64,000 nt of DNA from Phaeophleospora eucalypticola (taxonomy: Eukaryota > Ascomycota > Dothideomycetes > Mycosphaerellales > Mycosphaerellaceae), in NCBI GenBank assembly GCA_022814565.1, contig JAKLNG010000011.1, positions 558,001 through 622,000 on the forward strand. The letters are read 5' to 3'. Numbering within the stretch: position 1 is the stretch's first letter; each line of letters begins with the position of its first letter. Under the pieces are notes generated by a model. The model ran no database searches. It was not told the DNA's origin and saw nothing but the letters and a program-made list of their open reading frames with translations. Both the position numbers and the translations under genes were made by a program. Below are positions 20,696 through 30,896 of this stretch, piece after piece.

Positions 20696-21592
20696 TTTGA
20701 GGGAGTGCTCTGCCGGCTCTTGCTGACAGCCACTGTGACCAGAGATGATGTTCGCGAAGTCGACCGGGGTCTTCTCTGACCGGATTTACGCAGATCCGAG
20801 GGCTGACGAGTGGGCAGGTAGCATGTCACCAGGCTGCTGCTCAGTTGAAAACATATGGCAACACCAACCTGTTTTGTAGGAGAAGAAGAGTGCGGCCCTG
20901 AAAATGGAAAGCACATAATAGCCTCTCAGCTCGGATCGCTGGTGACCCGCGATCAACACTTTAAACTTTGGAGCATGTTGGAGAACGGGACAGCGTGCAC
21001 TGTGAAGCAAGTTTACGCGACTTCCAAATATCGATTGGACAAGCAAGAATATGCACTCATTTGATCGCCATACCAAGTAGAGTGTTCATGCCGTTTTTCT
21101 TGAGCAGCGGAGACACATATCCTGAGAGATGACTCCGCATACGGTGACCGGCTCAACTTGTCCCCCGAATGTGTTTGCGAGGGACAGGCCATCGTCCGTC
21201 GCTGACCAAAAGGGTGACACCCGCGGACGTATGACGATTAGACGCGAGGTGCTGCTACTCTGGTTCATTGAAAAGTCCAGAATGCTATGCATCTTTGACA
21301 AGTGATCGTCTTCCAGCAGGAAAGTTGGCACATCCTTCACCAATGAAATTCTCCGATTAGTAGCAGTACGGAATACCAGATCTCCAGAAAGTCTAAACTC
21401 ACGTCCCGCTGCGGCTGCAAGTTGGTAATACATCTTCCATCCTAGATTCATTGGTTTCAGACCTGGCCATCAACCAAGTTGAGCGTTTGATATGACGCGC
21501 GAAAGATAAGTTGGAAATCTCTCCTCCTCCAAAGTCCTGTGATATCTTCTCTCTCCCTTGAAGTAAGCCCCTTACCCGCGAACCGGCCGACG
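20696..21592. other. Divergent intergenic region between P450 and expansin-like gene
   Basis: About 0.9 kb with only short overlapping frames on both strands and no recognisable gene. It must contain the promoters of both flanking genes; no clear TATA element was identified. Confidence 0.4.
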
Positions 21593-22368
21593 ATGGACGG
21601 CGACGGCCAGGTCAAGAGCGAGACTGCGAAAGAGGTCCAGGTGCCGGAATGGGAGCACATCGCGGCGCAGCAAGGTGACGGCAAAATAGAAAGAGGTGTA
21701 GGAGCTGGACATACAAGTGTGCCGCTGAAAGAACGCGCGACGCGATTGTTGGATAAGGCCTTGCCGCCCCATCGTACGTACCTGGGCAGGAGTAGGAAGG
21801 CATTCCTGCTGGTGTTGCTAGGGATCGCACTTGCGGTCCTCGCACTCATCATTGGTTTGGCTGCAGGCCTTTCGCATCGCGGGTGAGATTGGGGTTGCTG
21901 ACGCGAAATGCTCGCGATGAATGCTGATCTCGCGACAGGAGCCAGAACTTACCTCTCCCATCCAACGCGAAGACGTTCACAGGCGACCTCACGTACTTCG
22001 AGCCTGGTTTGGGTGCCTGTGGAGAGACCTCAACGAGTAGCGACATGATCGTGTCCCTATCTCACCTCTTATTCGATGCTGCAGGCTCTACTTCAAGCAA
22101 CGGGGGAAACTCGAATAGCAATCCACTGTGCAATCGCATGATCCGGGCGACAAGATACAATGAAGCTGTTGGAGAGACCAGGAGTGTGGATCTGAAGGTG
22201 GTTGATCGATGTACAGGGTAAGGACGTCTGCCAGATTCTCCCCACTGATCCGCGGCTAACACTGGTAGATGCGCACCGGACGATCTCGACACTACAGAGA
22301 GCGCGTTCAAGAAACTGGCTTCGATCGCCGACGGCAGAGTCACCGTTACTTGGGCATGGATACAATGA
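21593..22368 (+). CDS. Membrane-anchored expansin/RlpA-like double-psi beta-barrel protein
   Basis: Three exons (21593-21882, 21939-22217, 22269-22368) with 56- and 51-nt introns (CTGAT and CTAAC branch sites) give 222 aa. A cytoplasmic-type N-terminus of ~65 residues is followed by one transmembrane helix (FLLVLLGIALAVLALIIGLA, ~76-95), then a double-psi beta-barrel: GDLTYFEPGLGACGETS, SHLLFDA, NPLCNRMIRA, VDLKVVDRCTGC and a final VTVTWAWIQ. These are the motifs of fungal RlpA/barwin-like proteins. The topology suggests a type II anchor displaying the barrel outside the cell or in the secretory lumen. The catalytic Asp of true endoglucanases is not assured; wall-binding activity is inferred. 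Confidence 0.88.
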
Positions 22369-23199
22369 TCTCAGCGTCATCAGTCCAAGGCCAGCCTTGG
22401 ACAGGATCACTAGAAGGACCACGAACAAAAGATATGCCAGCGATTCGAGTCCGAACAACGCACAGATGATCCAGAGGCGCGCAAGTTGAGGCTGAATTGC
22501 TCGCCCCGAATTCCATCGTCTCGTTACCAGGAATCTTGTCACTCGGTATATGTCCTGGAAATTTTATCTGGTGAACCTGTCGGTCAATCCTGTGTATCCG
22601 TTTTCCAAGCTGATGGATCCGAGGCGAGCCTGTAGTGTGACCTTCGAAGCCTGTTTCCACGAGACGCCGTAGGACGAGCGCATTTCTTCGTAGCAAACAA
22701 CTCCTTCGGCCGCGGTAAGAATAGTCTGACGGTGGTCGCCTCGTTTCCCCTCTTGCCTGGCTTCAGAGTTGTAGTGGCGCTTGCGTGGCCGCAGGCTCGT
22801 GCCTTCCACTTCCGGCAACTTCTGGAACTCGACTTCTTTCTCACTTCATTTCCACGCGCGAAGGCAACCACACACCGTCAACTCCGAACATCAAGAAAAC
22901 CGAGTCCGCACTGCTCTTACCTCCAGCGCCAATCTCAGCGTCTTCAAAAGAATCACAAGGGCATCCAACTTGCGGCGCGCCTCACCATCGACAACCCTTC
23001 TGGCACGTGGCAAGCCTACCACGGCGGCAAGGTGGTCACCTTATCTGACAGTGCGCTCGCCGTTGATCTTCTTCATCACATTTCTCATCCGTCCGCAAAC
23101 AAGCACCACGCCACCACCGGTTTGCCCTAAATCTGGCGCAAACAGATGCCACGCCTTTCGAAATCGACCTAAGTACCCATCATCACTTGGCCCCACGAT
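22369..23199. other. Intergenic region with no supportable gene
   Basis: Short frames on both strands lack motifs. The last ~300 bp are CA/TC-rich and probably form the 5' leader of the downstream gene. Confidence 0.35.
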
Positions 23200-23673
23200 A
23201 TGTCCTGGTACCGCGAGATAAACAGGGAGAAGAGCTACCACCGTCCAATCTTCCTCGCCGCAGCTCTTGGTCTTGCCTCACTATGCAGCTTCTACCCCAT
23301 GATGTGCTTCAAGAACTACAGCACAAAGCACAAGAAGAAGATGGCAGAGAAAGTGGCGGATCTGGAGAGGAAGCAAGAGGAAGAAGAGGAGTGGGAGCGG
23401 ACACACCGCCCGAGGCGGACGAGACATCGGTCACATTCTCCCCCGCGCACAGCGCACACTCCACACCACCACCGACGCCGCCACTCGACGGCGAGAGTCC
23501 CGGAGTTTCGAGACGGGAAGCTATACAGGTACCGCGACGCGGACGAGATGGAGATGAGTTCGAGGTCGAGATCAAGCCACCGTCATCCCTCCAACGATCG
23601 AGAGATAGATCGGGAACGCCGATACCGCCATCACGGACATCCACCTCCACGACGATACCACCACAGCTCCTAG
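23200..23673 (+). CDS. Hypothetical 157-aa frame with a membrane segment, overlapping the next ORF
   Basis: The frame opens with a real ATG (23200). It begins MSWYREINREK, then a hydrophobic stretch (PIFLAAALGLASLCSFYPMM), then KHKKKMAEKVADLERKQEEEEEWER and a His/Arg/Ser-rich tail ending at TAG 23671. A third frame from about 23681 to TAG 23817-23819 also looks coding (LTDDELERLLQELQGKPATG). Joining the two through an intron from GTACCG at 23529 to CCTAG at 23673 keeps the frame, but the donor and branch are weak. So this could be a separate small gene, or the true first exon of the long protein that follows. I do not recognise the product. Confidence 0.45.
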   Translation: MSWYREINREKSYHRPIFLAAALGLASLCSFYPMMCFKNYSTKHKKKMAEKVADLERKQEEEEEWERTHRPRRTRHRSHSPPRTAHTPHHHRRRHSTARVPEFRDGKLYRYRDADEMEMSSRSRSSHRHPSNDREIDRERRYRHHGHPPPRRYHHSS

Positions 23674-26408
23674 GAGGGCGTGCTGGGTCCGATGCCTGCT
23701 CACTGATGACGAGCTCGAGCGACTGCTTCAAGAATTACAAGGCAAGCCAGCTACAGGCGACTACTGCTCAGCTGCGGTCTGTGATATCCTCCAACCCGAT
23801 TGCAATCGTGCCTATTAGCAAATCATCATCACGCGCGACAACGTGGGACAGGTCGGCCGATCGATCGCGTCCTGCAACTCCAGTGTCCCGCAAATCCTCT
23901 CCCGTCAACACTTTGTCATCTCTCGAGTCGTCTGAAGAATCGACGGCAAGCAGCTTTGCATTCGCTTTGCGCAGACAGCGTCCTGATCTTAGGCTATTGA
24001 AGAAGAAAAGCAAGCCTTCACAGCACCTGACTGGAAGAGCTCCAGCTTCACCGCCTCTTGTTGAGCCGCAAAGGTCGCCTTCCTTCTATCAGCCCAAGGT
24101 GGTGGAAGAGTCAGGCTTCGTCCAGTCAACGACTCTCGGAATTAAGCCGCCTCCAACTCCTGACGTTCCCATAGCACTGAGCCTTCCCAATCCTGAGATT
24201 GCAGAGACTCCAATAAAGCCCTTGAAACGAACGCAGACCCTGAGCCCTAAAGCAGTAGCCCAGCCCTCAGTGCCGAAGGTCGAGCGATCACAGCAGAAAT
24301 GGCCCATTCTTTCTCGCTCGCTGTCAACACATGTTGCTCGGCCTCTGAAAGATCCTTTGAGTCCTGGCCCCACAACCAGCCCGATTCCAGCAAATTTGCA
24401 GCAGCATTCACTGCCAATGCGGCAGTTACGCTTCCAGAGCCAGCAAACTTCAGGCTTGCGCCGACAAGACTCCTCCAAGGTCCACCGTGCAGGTGGGCTG
24501 CAGCTGAAAGATCTGCCGCGGAAAACATCAATGCCTCAGAATCAGACCCAGTTCTCGGCGATCACCCCTTCAAGAGGCGTATTCCCAAGCGCGGGCCAAT
24601 CGCAAGCTCAGGGCGACTATTTTATGGCATTTCCTACGGAAACCATGCATGCTAAAGAGTTCGTGCCTGTCCGCACCCCTCTTGAGGGCCCATTTACAGA
24701 GCGCCCTCTCTCACCTCCGTCACTGAATGAAACACCTCTGCCAAATATTCCAGAGCCCTTGTCTGCAGTCTTTCAGCCGCTGGTCCGTAGCGACTCGTCA
24801 CCAGCGCTGATCAAGAAACGCAAAAGAAGCAATGTTTTTGGCTACTTCAGGAGGACGGCCTTCGGAGGCGACGAAGAGGTTGACTCGCCCTTCACAACAC
24901 ACACCTCACCCAGTCAGCAAGATACTCCAGGTATCTATGTTCACAGTCCCGACGAGACGGCCCCGTTAAGACGAAAGCTATCGGCAATCCTGCCAGAATC
25001 CCCTTTGCCTCCCTACTTTGCTCGTCCACGTTTTCGGAGGGGCCCATCTCAGGACGAATCACCATCACCGTCGCCACGTACGGCTTCTCCGATGCCGACG
25101 ATTGAAGACGATGAAGGGCATGCACAGCGCCCTCATCGGTCGCGCTATCACAGCCGTTCATCCTCTGAACAGCTTTCTCCGACAGCAACACCTCTTAATA
25201 GGCCAAGACTATCGAGACGCCGGCACGTATTGGAGAATATCCACGATGAAACCGGCAACTCGAGTCATTCTCCAGGCCATGCGAGGTCTGCTGGAAGCTT
25301 GACATTGGCCCGCACACAGACGAACCCTAGTCCCAAAGCTCCTCAAGGCCCCCCATCTGCGGCATCAGATGCGCCTTTTGGGCATGCTTTGGTTGATGAT
25401 CCTCCGCTGGCGGAAGTAGCTGTCTCTTCCGCACGAAGGAAGGACTCAGGGGCTTTCAGAGACATGTTCCATGAGCTGCGAAAGACCCGCTCGGTCCATT
25501 TGTCGAACGCGACGGAAGGCATAGCAAGAGCCGCCACATTCAGACAATCAGTCGCTTCCAAGTTGTCTTTGCGCAGGCTGAGCGTCAGAGCATCGAAGTC
25601 AGCCAGATCGATTCTGAAACCGAAGGAATCGTTGCACCGAAAGTCGACTTTGCAGCTGAATAAGCCACTTCCTGACTTGCCGTCACTAGATGATTCGCGA
25701 TCGGATAGCGAGATCACGACGGTCGACGAAGCCGAACAACCGCGATACATCATCACAGCAGCGGACCTCGAAGTGACAGAGTTTGAACAGACTCCATTCA
25801 GCCAGCGCTATAACGACAGCAAGCGTGCATTGCAGCAACAGATTCGCTCATTGGTACAAGAAGGCATGGACGAGGATGACGAGGCAGACGACGATATTGT
25901 CCTCGGCTTTGAACAAGATGTGCCTGACCACTTTCCTAACTCTCCGCTCTGCCCATTACATCCAAAGCACAAGAGCGGTGGCAAAGCCATTTGTCCGCTG
26001 CACGGACGGTACAAAAAGACCACCAACAAAGCGACCATTCGTGTGGGATCTGCTAGAAGTAGGCGTGTACTGAGCGTGCACAGCTTACGGCCACCACTAG
26101 TGGGTGAGAACGAGGCGCGGATGCATCGTCGCGGCCCGTCGAGCGAATCGGTACCGAGCAAGAACAGAATGGAGATCGTGTTCGATACTATGATCCTGGA
26201 ACAAGCAAAGGCACGCACTAGGAGTATGGGCAGCGATGGTGCAGGTGTACAGCCTTCTCCAACTAGTAGCGACGAGAGGAGCTGGGAGGAATTGAGGAGG
26301 GAGTGCAGGAGGCTGAGTGAATCGGAAACGAGGGGACGGACGAGGTCGAGAGTTGAGTGCGGATCTCAACGAGTGCGTCGCCGGCGTGCTAGGATGCGTC
26401 GGCGGTGA
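23283..26408 (+). CDS. Long Ser/Pro-rich disordered protein with a C-terminal CPLHP motif
   Basis: An open frame of 1041 codons from the first in-frame ATG. The 5' part (to about 23820) overlaps another plausible frame, so the true start is uncertain; from about 23830 to the TGA at 26406 the frame is unambiguous. Most of the protein is Ser/Pro/Arg-rich with many phosphorylation-type SP sites. A conserved-looking C-terminal block comprises YIITAADLEVTEFEQTPFSQ, a helix with RALQQQIRSLVQEGM, an acidic patch, then SPLCPLHPKHKSGGKAICPL with two Cys-Pro-Leu-His repeats that could bind a metal. The extreme C-terminus is Arg-rich. It looks like a conserved fungal hypothetical protein; no function is assigned. 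Confidence 0.7.
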   Translation: MQLLPHDVLQELQHKAQEEDGRESGGSGEEARGRRGVGADTPPEADETSVTFSPAHSAHSTPPPTPPLDGESPGVSRREAIQVPRRGRDGDEFEVEIKPPSSLQRSRDRSGTPIPPSRTSTSTTIPPQLLGGRAGSDACSLMTSSSDCFKNYKASQLQATTAQLRSVISSNPIAIVPISKSSSRATTWDRSADRSRPATPVSRKSSPVNTLSSLESSEESTASSFAFALRRQRPDLRLLKKKSKPSQHLTGRAPASPPLVEPQRSPSFYQPKVVEESGFVQSTTLGIKPPPTPDVPIALSLPNPEIAETPIKPLKRTQTLSPKAVAQPSVPKVERSQQKWPILSRSLSTHVARPLKDPLSPGPTTSPIPANLQQHSLPMRQLRFQSQQTSGLRRQDSSKVHRAGGLQLKDLPRKTSMPQNQTQFSAITPSRGVFPSAGQSQAQGDYFMAFPTETMHAKEFVPVRTPLEGPFTERPLSPPSLNETPLPNIPEPLSAVFQPLVRSDSSPALIKKRKRSNVFGYFRRTAFGGDEEVDSPFTTHTSPSQQDTPGIYVHSPDETAPLRRKLSAILPESPLPPYFARPRFRRGPSQDESPSPSPRTASPMPTIEDDEGHAQRPHRSRYHSRSSSEQLSPTATPLNRPRLSRRRHVLENIHDETGNSSHSPGHARSAGSLTLARTQTNPSPKAPQGPPSAASDAPFGHALVDDPPLAEVAVSSARRKDSGAFRDMFHELRKTRSVHLSNATEGIARAATFRQSVASKLSLRRLSVRASKSARSILKPKESLHRKSTLQLNKPLPDLPSLDDSRSDSEITTVDEAEQPRYIITAADLEVTEFEQTPFSQRYNDSKRALQQQIRSLVQEGMDEDDEADDDIVLGFEQDVPDHFPNSPLCPLHPKHKSGGKAICPLHGRYKKTTNKATIRVGSARSRRVLSVHSLRPPLVGENEARMHRRGPSSESVPSKNRMEIVFDTMILEQAKARTRSMGSDGAGVQPSPTSSDERSWEELRRECRRLSESETRGRTRSRVECGSQRVRRRRARMRRR

Positions 26409-26638
26409 AGGGGTATTGGGATGGCTGGATATCCAGCAATTCACGTTCTTGAAAACCTAGTCAACGAAGGGTATCTTCATAATTGCAAGAGGTCTCAAAT
26501 TTAATTTCGTGCTACAATGCTGTCTGATATCTTTTTGGCTGCCTTCCATTGCAGACTGGATTCCACACCCCAAACACCGCTTCGCTCGAACGCACCACAA
26601 GTACAAAGTCGAATATCTGATACCCAATGCTCCTGAGA

Positions 26639-27931
26639 CTACCTCGCGCCGTCCTTGCCCCATCCCATCGCTCTCATCCTCGCCTCAATGTTGCTCCAAA
26701 TCGTCTCCACAACCTCACGATCTTGCCATCTGTTTGGTCCCTTGTCGATCTGCACGCTCATCACTCCTCGCCCCCAGCCCTTGACAGTGTCCGGCACTAC
26801 CTCGCCTTTCCAGCCCACGTACACACCCAACGCGTGCGAGAACAGTTCCGCCGGATTCTGCCACTTGTAGTTCTTGAATTGCCAAGTCTGACCGGTCGTA
26901 AATACTGCCACCACCCGGTTCCAGTAGTCTGGTCTGAAGTTCGAAGGGTCGTCAACGAGGATGAAACGCGTTGGGTGGCCGGGGTAGATACTGCGTAGGT
27001 TACGCGAGATGTGCAGAATGTTGGGCGCTTCGCCGGAGGATTCGAGGGGTTGGTAGACTCCTTCTGCCAGGAAGGACTTGATGTTGGGCATTCGGAGGAG
27101 GGAGGAGAAGGAGGAAGATAGGAGGATGATTGGTTCGACGCGGCGGTTCGCGTGGGAGGGTTTGACGGGTGGGCGGAGAGCTGGGTTGTTGGTGAGAGCG
27201 GGTGTCGTGCTTGAAGGCGCGGTAGGCTTGTTCGATTTTCCAAGGAAGAGCGCGGAGTACTTGCGTACACCGCTGAAGTCTTGGATTTTGATGCCGCGAA
27301 GGACAGTGTTGTGGTCGCCCATCTTGCGCTCGCCGGCGTAGATCATGCGCAAGCGCTCGTCCTCTTCGCGGCGCGTGGCTTCGTCCGCTCCTGCGTCGCG
27401 CATCTCCACGTCCGCGTCTCCTGCGATCTTTTTCGCGGCATCATCGGCCTCCACGCGCACCGCTTTGTTGTCGTCTAGACTTTGAATGTATTCGCTGCCA
27501 TTTTCGCCGATCTCGCCCTTTAGCCATGAATTGAGATCCACTCGCTCTACGAATGGGATATTGACGATCGTCTCTTCTTTGCCGGCCTGCCTCAGCTCCT
27601 CATTCAAGGACTGAAGGGCATTGAGGAGGTCTGTGGTGGTGGAGTCTCTGTGGAGCCAGTTGAAGTAGATGACTCGCAGGTGTAGGGCTTTCTTGTGTGT
27701 GGCAGAGAGAAATCGCGTCTCTTGTGTGAGCGGAATGGCGATATGCTGGCCTCCATCTTGGGGCGACTCGAAGTTGAAGATGAGGTATTGCGCCTGGGCG
27801 AGAGAGACATCGGTTTGCGACTGGTTCGATGGGTCGGAGTCGGCGGAGAGGATGGGCGATTTATTCTCGGCGATCGTCCTTCGCAGGAGCAGCAACGGGT
27901 CTGGCGGCAGACCGTCTACTGTGGCCGACAT
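26639..27931 (-). CDS. cdc73: Cdc73/parafibromin, Paf1 complex subunit
   Basis: A single-exon 430-aa protein from the ATG at 27931 (an in-frame GTG lies upstream). The N-terminal third contains SLAQAQYLIFNF and FLSATHKKALHLRVIYFNWL, typical of fungal Cdc73. The C-terminal Ras-like Cdc73 domain has VEPIILLSSSFSSLLRMPNI, IKSFLAEGVYQPL, RFILVDDPSNFRPDYWNRVV and AVFTTGQTWQFKNYKW. Cdc73 is a subunit of the Paf1 complex that accompanies RNA polymerase II and supports histone modification. The length fits the family (~390-450 in fungi). Confidence 0.95.
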   Translation of the reverse strand: MSATVDGLPPDPLLLLRRTIAENKSPILSADSDPSNQSQTDVSLAQAQYLIFNFESPQDGGQHIAIPLTQETRFLSATHKKALHLRVIYFNWLHRDSTTTDLLNALQSLNEELRQAGKEETIVNIPFVERVDLNSWLKGEIGENGSEYIQSLDDNKAVRVEADDAAKKIAGDADVEMRDAGADEATRREEDERLRMIYAGERKMGDHNTVLRGIKIQDFSGVRKYSALFLGKSNKPTAPSSTTPALTNNPALRPPVKPSHANRRVEPIILLSSSFSSLLRMPNIKSFLAEGVYQPLESSGEAPNILHISRNLRSIYPGHPTRFILVDDPSNFRPDYWNRVVAVFTTGQTWQFKNYKWQNPAELFSHALGVYVGWKGEVVPDTVKGWGRGVMSVQIDKGPNRWQDREVVETIWSNIEARMRAMGWGKDGAR

Positions 27932-28364
27932 GGTTGCTATGTTGATGGTGGTGTTTGAAGTTGGCTTCTTCACATGAACGCCGGGAGGTCTGCGAGACGC
28001 GGTCCAAGCTCGCAGGAAAGTTTAGCCGATTGCTTAGTCATTATATGGAGATTCACTCACTTGCCTCTCACGTGCTTTCCTCCTCCTCATCACCATTATG
28101 TCGGTAAGTCTTCTCAGCACGACGAAGGGATGCGATAAATTGAAGATGTATACGAGAGGCCTCTCGGTCCTTCTGGCAGCATCCGGACGTTAGTACTTGG
28201 GAACGCACAACTCTTCATGATGATCGACCGATTACTGAACGTCGACTGTAGGTCACGGATGCTGCGTGCCAAAAACGATGCTCTGAATGCCCTTGCATAC
28301 TCCCATCTCTATCTGCTCTCCATTTCAAGGCGTGCCAATAGTCTACAGAAACCTTTTCTTGGGA
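27932..28364. other. Intergenic between cdc73 and the second DUF6604 gene
   Basis: This holds the cdc73 promoter. An ATG followed at once by a perfect intron donor (ATGTCG then GTAAGT, 28098-28109) resembles the first exon of a + strand gene, but I found no continuing exon before the opposite-strand gene begins. Confidence 0.35.
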
Positions 28365-30896
28365 TCACTCTTCGTCGACAGGACAGTCTTCGACTGTCGC
28401 CTGATACTTTCGAATATCCCTCTTTCCTCTGCGATCCGTAGCGACTTCCCGTTGAGGTTCTTGCTGTGCAGTTGGGCTGCTTTCAGGTTGGTTCGGTTCT
28501 CCTCCAGGATACAGGCAACAGCGACCAGACCAGGAAACTGGAGTTTCGCCTCTCGCCAATTGAGCTGCTTCCTTGCTCAACCTGTCTCCGTTCTTCCCGA
28601 CGTGCCTCTCGAGGATCTTGCCGACATCACTGAGGATGCTGGTCTGCAAAGAACCTCCATGACCTTCATGTATAGATGCTTGTTGCAGAATGTCTCCGAC
28701 CACTGTGGCATCCAACTCATTCCTTGGGATGCCGTGGATAGATTGGGAAAACATTTCCTGCGTTTCATTGCATAGTTTTAGAACCAGCTCTGCACAGATC
28801 AACCAGAAAGAAAAGTAATCAAAGCAGAATTCTGGCTCGTCTCGCAGTCTAATGGCTGTGTATTCGTCTAGCAAGTCTGTCGCGCTGAGCTTCATGCTGT
28901 GTTCCGGTTTCGAGCGCTTCGACGAGGATCGCTTGGCCGCCACCAACTTGTGCAACACTGTCACACCAGCATCTCTATCGATCAACTTGGCGGAGATGCG
29001 CATTTTTGTGCGCTCGATCATCTCTCGAATGTATTCAGAGCCTGACTGGATCAAGAGTGGTGCCGTCATGACCGGCCTACTGGTGCGAGTATTTCTCGCC
29101 AGGGAGGCGGCCGGAAACCCCAGCGAGAGCATGAAATGACGCAGAAAATGGTACATGTCGCCTTTGGGCCCTGGGTCCTTGACCAGATGGCTATCCCTGT
29201 TGTGCTGTTTCAAAAACCAATCCATGTCACGCCATCTCCACCCGTGGCTCAGGCATCTGGCATGCCTCAGCGCAAGGTACAAATACGCCGTCGCGATCAC
29301 GACCTGGCCAGTATCGGCGGCATAAATGCCAAATCGATGCATGATGGATTGGAGGTTGTCCAAATTCGCCCCAGCCAATAGCGGGATCTTTCTGAAGGCG
29401 TCCAGTGGCTGCCAAGACTCCGGGACCTCTAGCGTCACGACATCGCAGTTGGTCTGATTTTGGATAATGGCATTGGTGATCCTCAAGTCATTCTCGAATT
29501 GCTCCTGCATCTTCGCCACCATAACATCAGGCATTCCAGCTTTGTTGTAGTGCCGAGTGCAGAACTTTGTGTACTCGCTAGATACCAAAGCCGACCTTTG
29601 CGCTCGCATGTGCCACAGTGTGTCGCATCGATGTTCATGAAAATCCAAAACTTCGCAGACATCGAAATGCGATTGAGTGGCGCTGATGTGCCATAATCGC
29701 ACAATCCCCGTGCGAGCGGCCTGTGCAAGTCCAGCAATCATGTCTGGAATATTCGATCTCGCCTCAATGTGGTGAACTCCGTCGTTTACCAATTGCCAGA
29801 GATCCGGGAAGGTCTCGTAGAAGATCTCGGCAAAGGCATGAAATGAATACCGTCCCTCGCTATCTGGCGGGTGTTCGTATGCCCAAATATCTCCCGCGCC
29901 GGGATCCCGCGCTCGTAGATAGGCAGTCTCCTCGATGCGCCACCATCTGTTCAAGAAATCAATCGTCATTGCCCCCGCCATAGGACAAAACAGCGCGCTT
30001 ATGTCTCGAGATTCAGGTATCATGTCCGAGTCAGAGGTCATTCGTCCGACTCCTGGAGTTCTGCCGTCGGCCTCGAAGCATTGTCCAAGGCCTACCGACT
30101 CAAGTACATCAGAATAGCGGCAGAATTGTGGATGAATCGCAACAAGGTCGTCATCGGTACGCTTCATAAGAGCAAAGGCCATCTCGGAAACGACAGCAGC
30201 TGCACTGGCGCTCACTTTGCCCTCTTTGTGCTGAACCCATATCTCCTTTACCCTTTTGCGTAGCTCTGACATGTCCTGCAAGGCGCAGAAAAGGGCAAAG
30301 CGAGCTTCTTCCGCCTCGTTGACTTCGATCGTCATTGGTGCTGCTTGTGCGGCCTTGTCGGCTTTCTTAGACTGGGCACGGGCCGAGCTGTCGATGTTGA
30401 CCTCCTCGGTCTGGAGAATCGCGGACATGTTGGCCAGTACATCCTCCTCTAGAGTTGTGGACTTGCTCTCTGGCTCCAATTCTGGCTTCGGATTCTTGTC
30501 TCCTTTGCTTTCTTCACGCTGTATTCGCTTCCCACGCTGGTTGCTCCTGGCTCTCGCTCTCGCTCTTCGCTCTTCGCGCAACTTACTGTGTATGTCGACA
30601 AGTGACTCGATCATCCTTGCGTGGCCTTCATCCTGCATACCACGCTCTGCGAAGAACGTGCTGGCTAGTTTTCGGCCTATGATGACGTCCTCCAATAACT
30701 CGAGCATGTTAGAGTCAATATCGATAGGCGGCTTCCAGGTGATGATGAGGTCGGCGCATGCTTTCAGGTCTTTGACTGGTACAGGATTTTTCTTTGGTGC
30801 CATCGACTGGCGGCGTGATGCGGCGGTTGCGGTGAGCCATCTTGTAAAGCGGTCTTGCGCCTCCTTGTAGAGTGCGCGACGACCGACGACGGACAT
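28365..30896 (-). CDS. DUF6604-type large fungal protein, copy 2
   Basis: A single-exon protein of 843 aa starting at a true ATG (MSVVGRRALYKEAQ). The N-terminus has the DUF6604 pattern (ALYKEAQDRFTRWLTATAA, then LLELLEDVIIGRKLASTFF in outline). It is followed by a Lys/Arg-rich segment (RARARARSNQRGKRIQ) that could be a nuclear signal, and a long helical region with no known catalytic motif. It is paralogous to the protein at 12095-14494 and about 5% longer. Both are transcribed on the minus strand, about 14 kb apart. Function unknown. Confidence 0.8.
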   Translation of the reverse strand: MSVVGRRALYKEAQDRFTRWLTATAASRRQSMAPKKNPVPVKDLKACADLIITWKPPIDIDSNMLELLEDVIIGRKLASTFFAERGMQDEGHARMIESLVDIHSKLREERRARARARSNQRGKRIQREESKGDKNPKPELEPESKSTTLEEDVLANMSAILQTEEVNIDSSARAQSKKADKAAQAAPMTIEVNEAEEARFALFCALQDMSELRKRVKEIWVQHKEGKVSASAAAVVSEMAFALMKRTDDDLVAIHPQFCRYSDVLESVGLGQCFEADGRTPGVGRMTSDSDMIPESRDISALFCPMAGAMTIDFLNRWWRIEETAYLRARDPGAGDIWAYEHPPDSEGRYSFHAFAEIFYETFPDLWQLVNDGVHHIEARSNIPDMIAGLAQAARTGIVRLWHISATQSHFDVCEVLDFHEHRCDTLWHMRAQRSALVSSEYTKFCTRHYNKAGMPDVMVAKMQEQFENDLRITNAIIQNQTNCDVVTLEVPESWQPLDAFRKIPLLAGANLDNLQSIMHRFGIYAADTGQVVIATAYLYLALRHARCLSHGWRWRDMDWFLKQHNRDSHLVKDPGPKGDMYHFLRHFMLSLGFPAASLARNTRTSRPVMTAPLLIQSGSEYIREMIERTKMRISAKLIDRDAGVTVLHKLVAAKRSSSKRSKPEHSMKLSATDLLDEYTAIRLRDEPEFCFDYFSFWLICAELVLKLCNETQEMFSQSIHGIPRNELDATVVGDILQQASIHEGHGGSLQTSILSDVGKILERHVGKNGDRLSKEAAQLARGETPVSWSGRCCLYPGGEPNQPESSPTAQQEPQREVATDRRGKRDIRKYQATVEDCPVDEE

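Noticed and set aside
28098..28110. ATGTCG followed by a perfect GTAAGT donor, like the first exon of a small gene
   Set aside because: No downstream exon with a continuing frame was found before the opposite-strand DUF6604 gene; probably a chance match or a relic.
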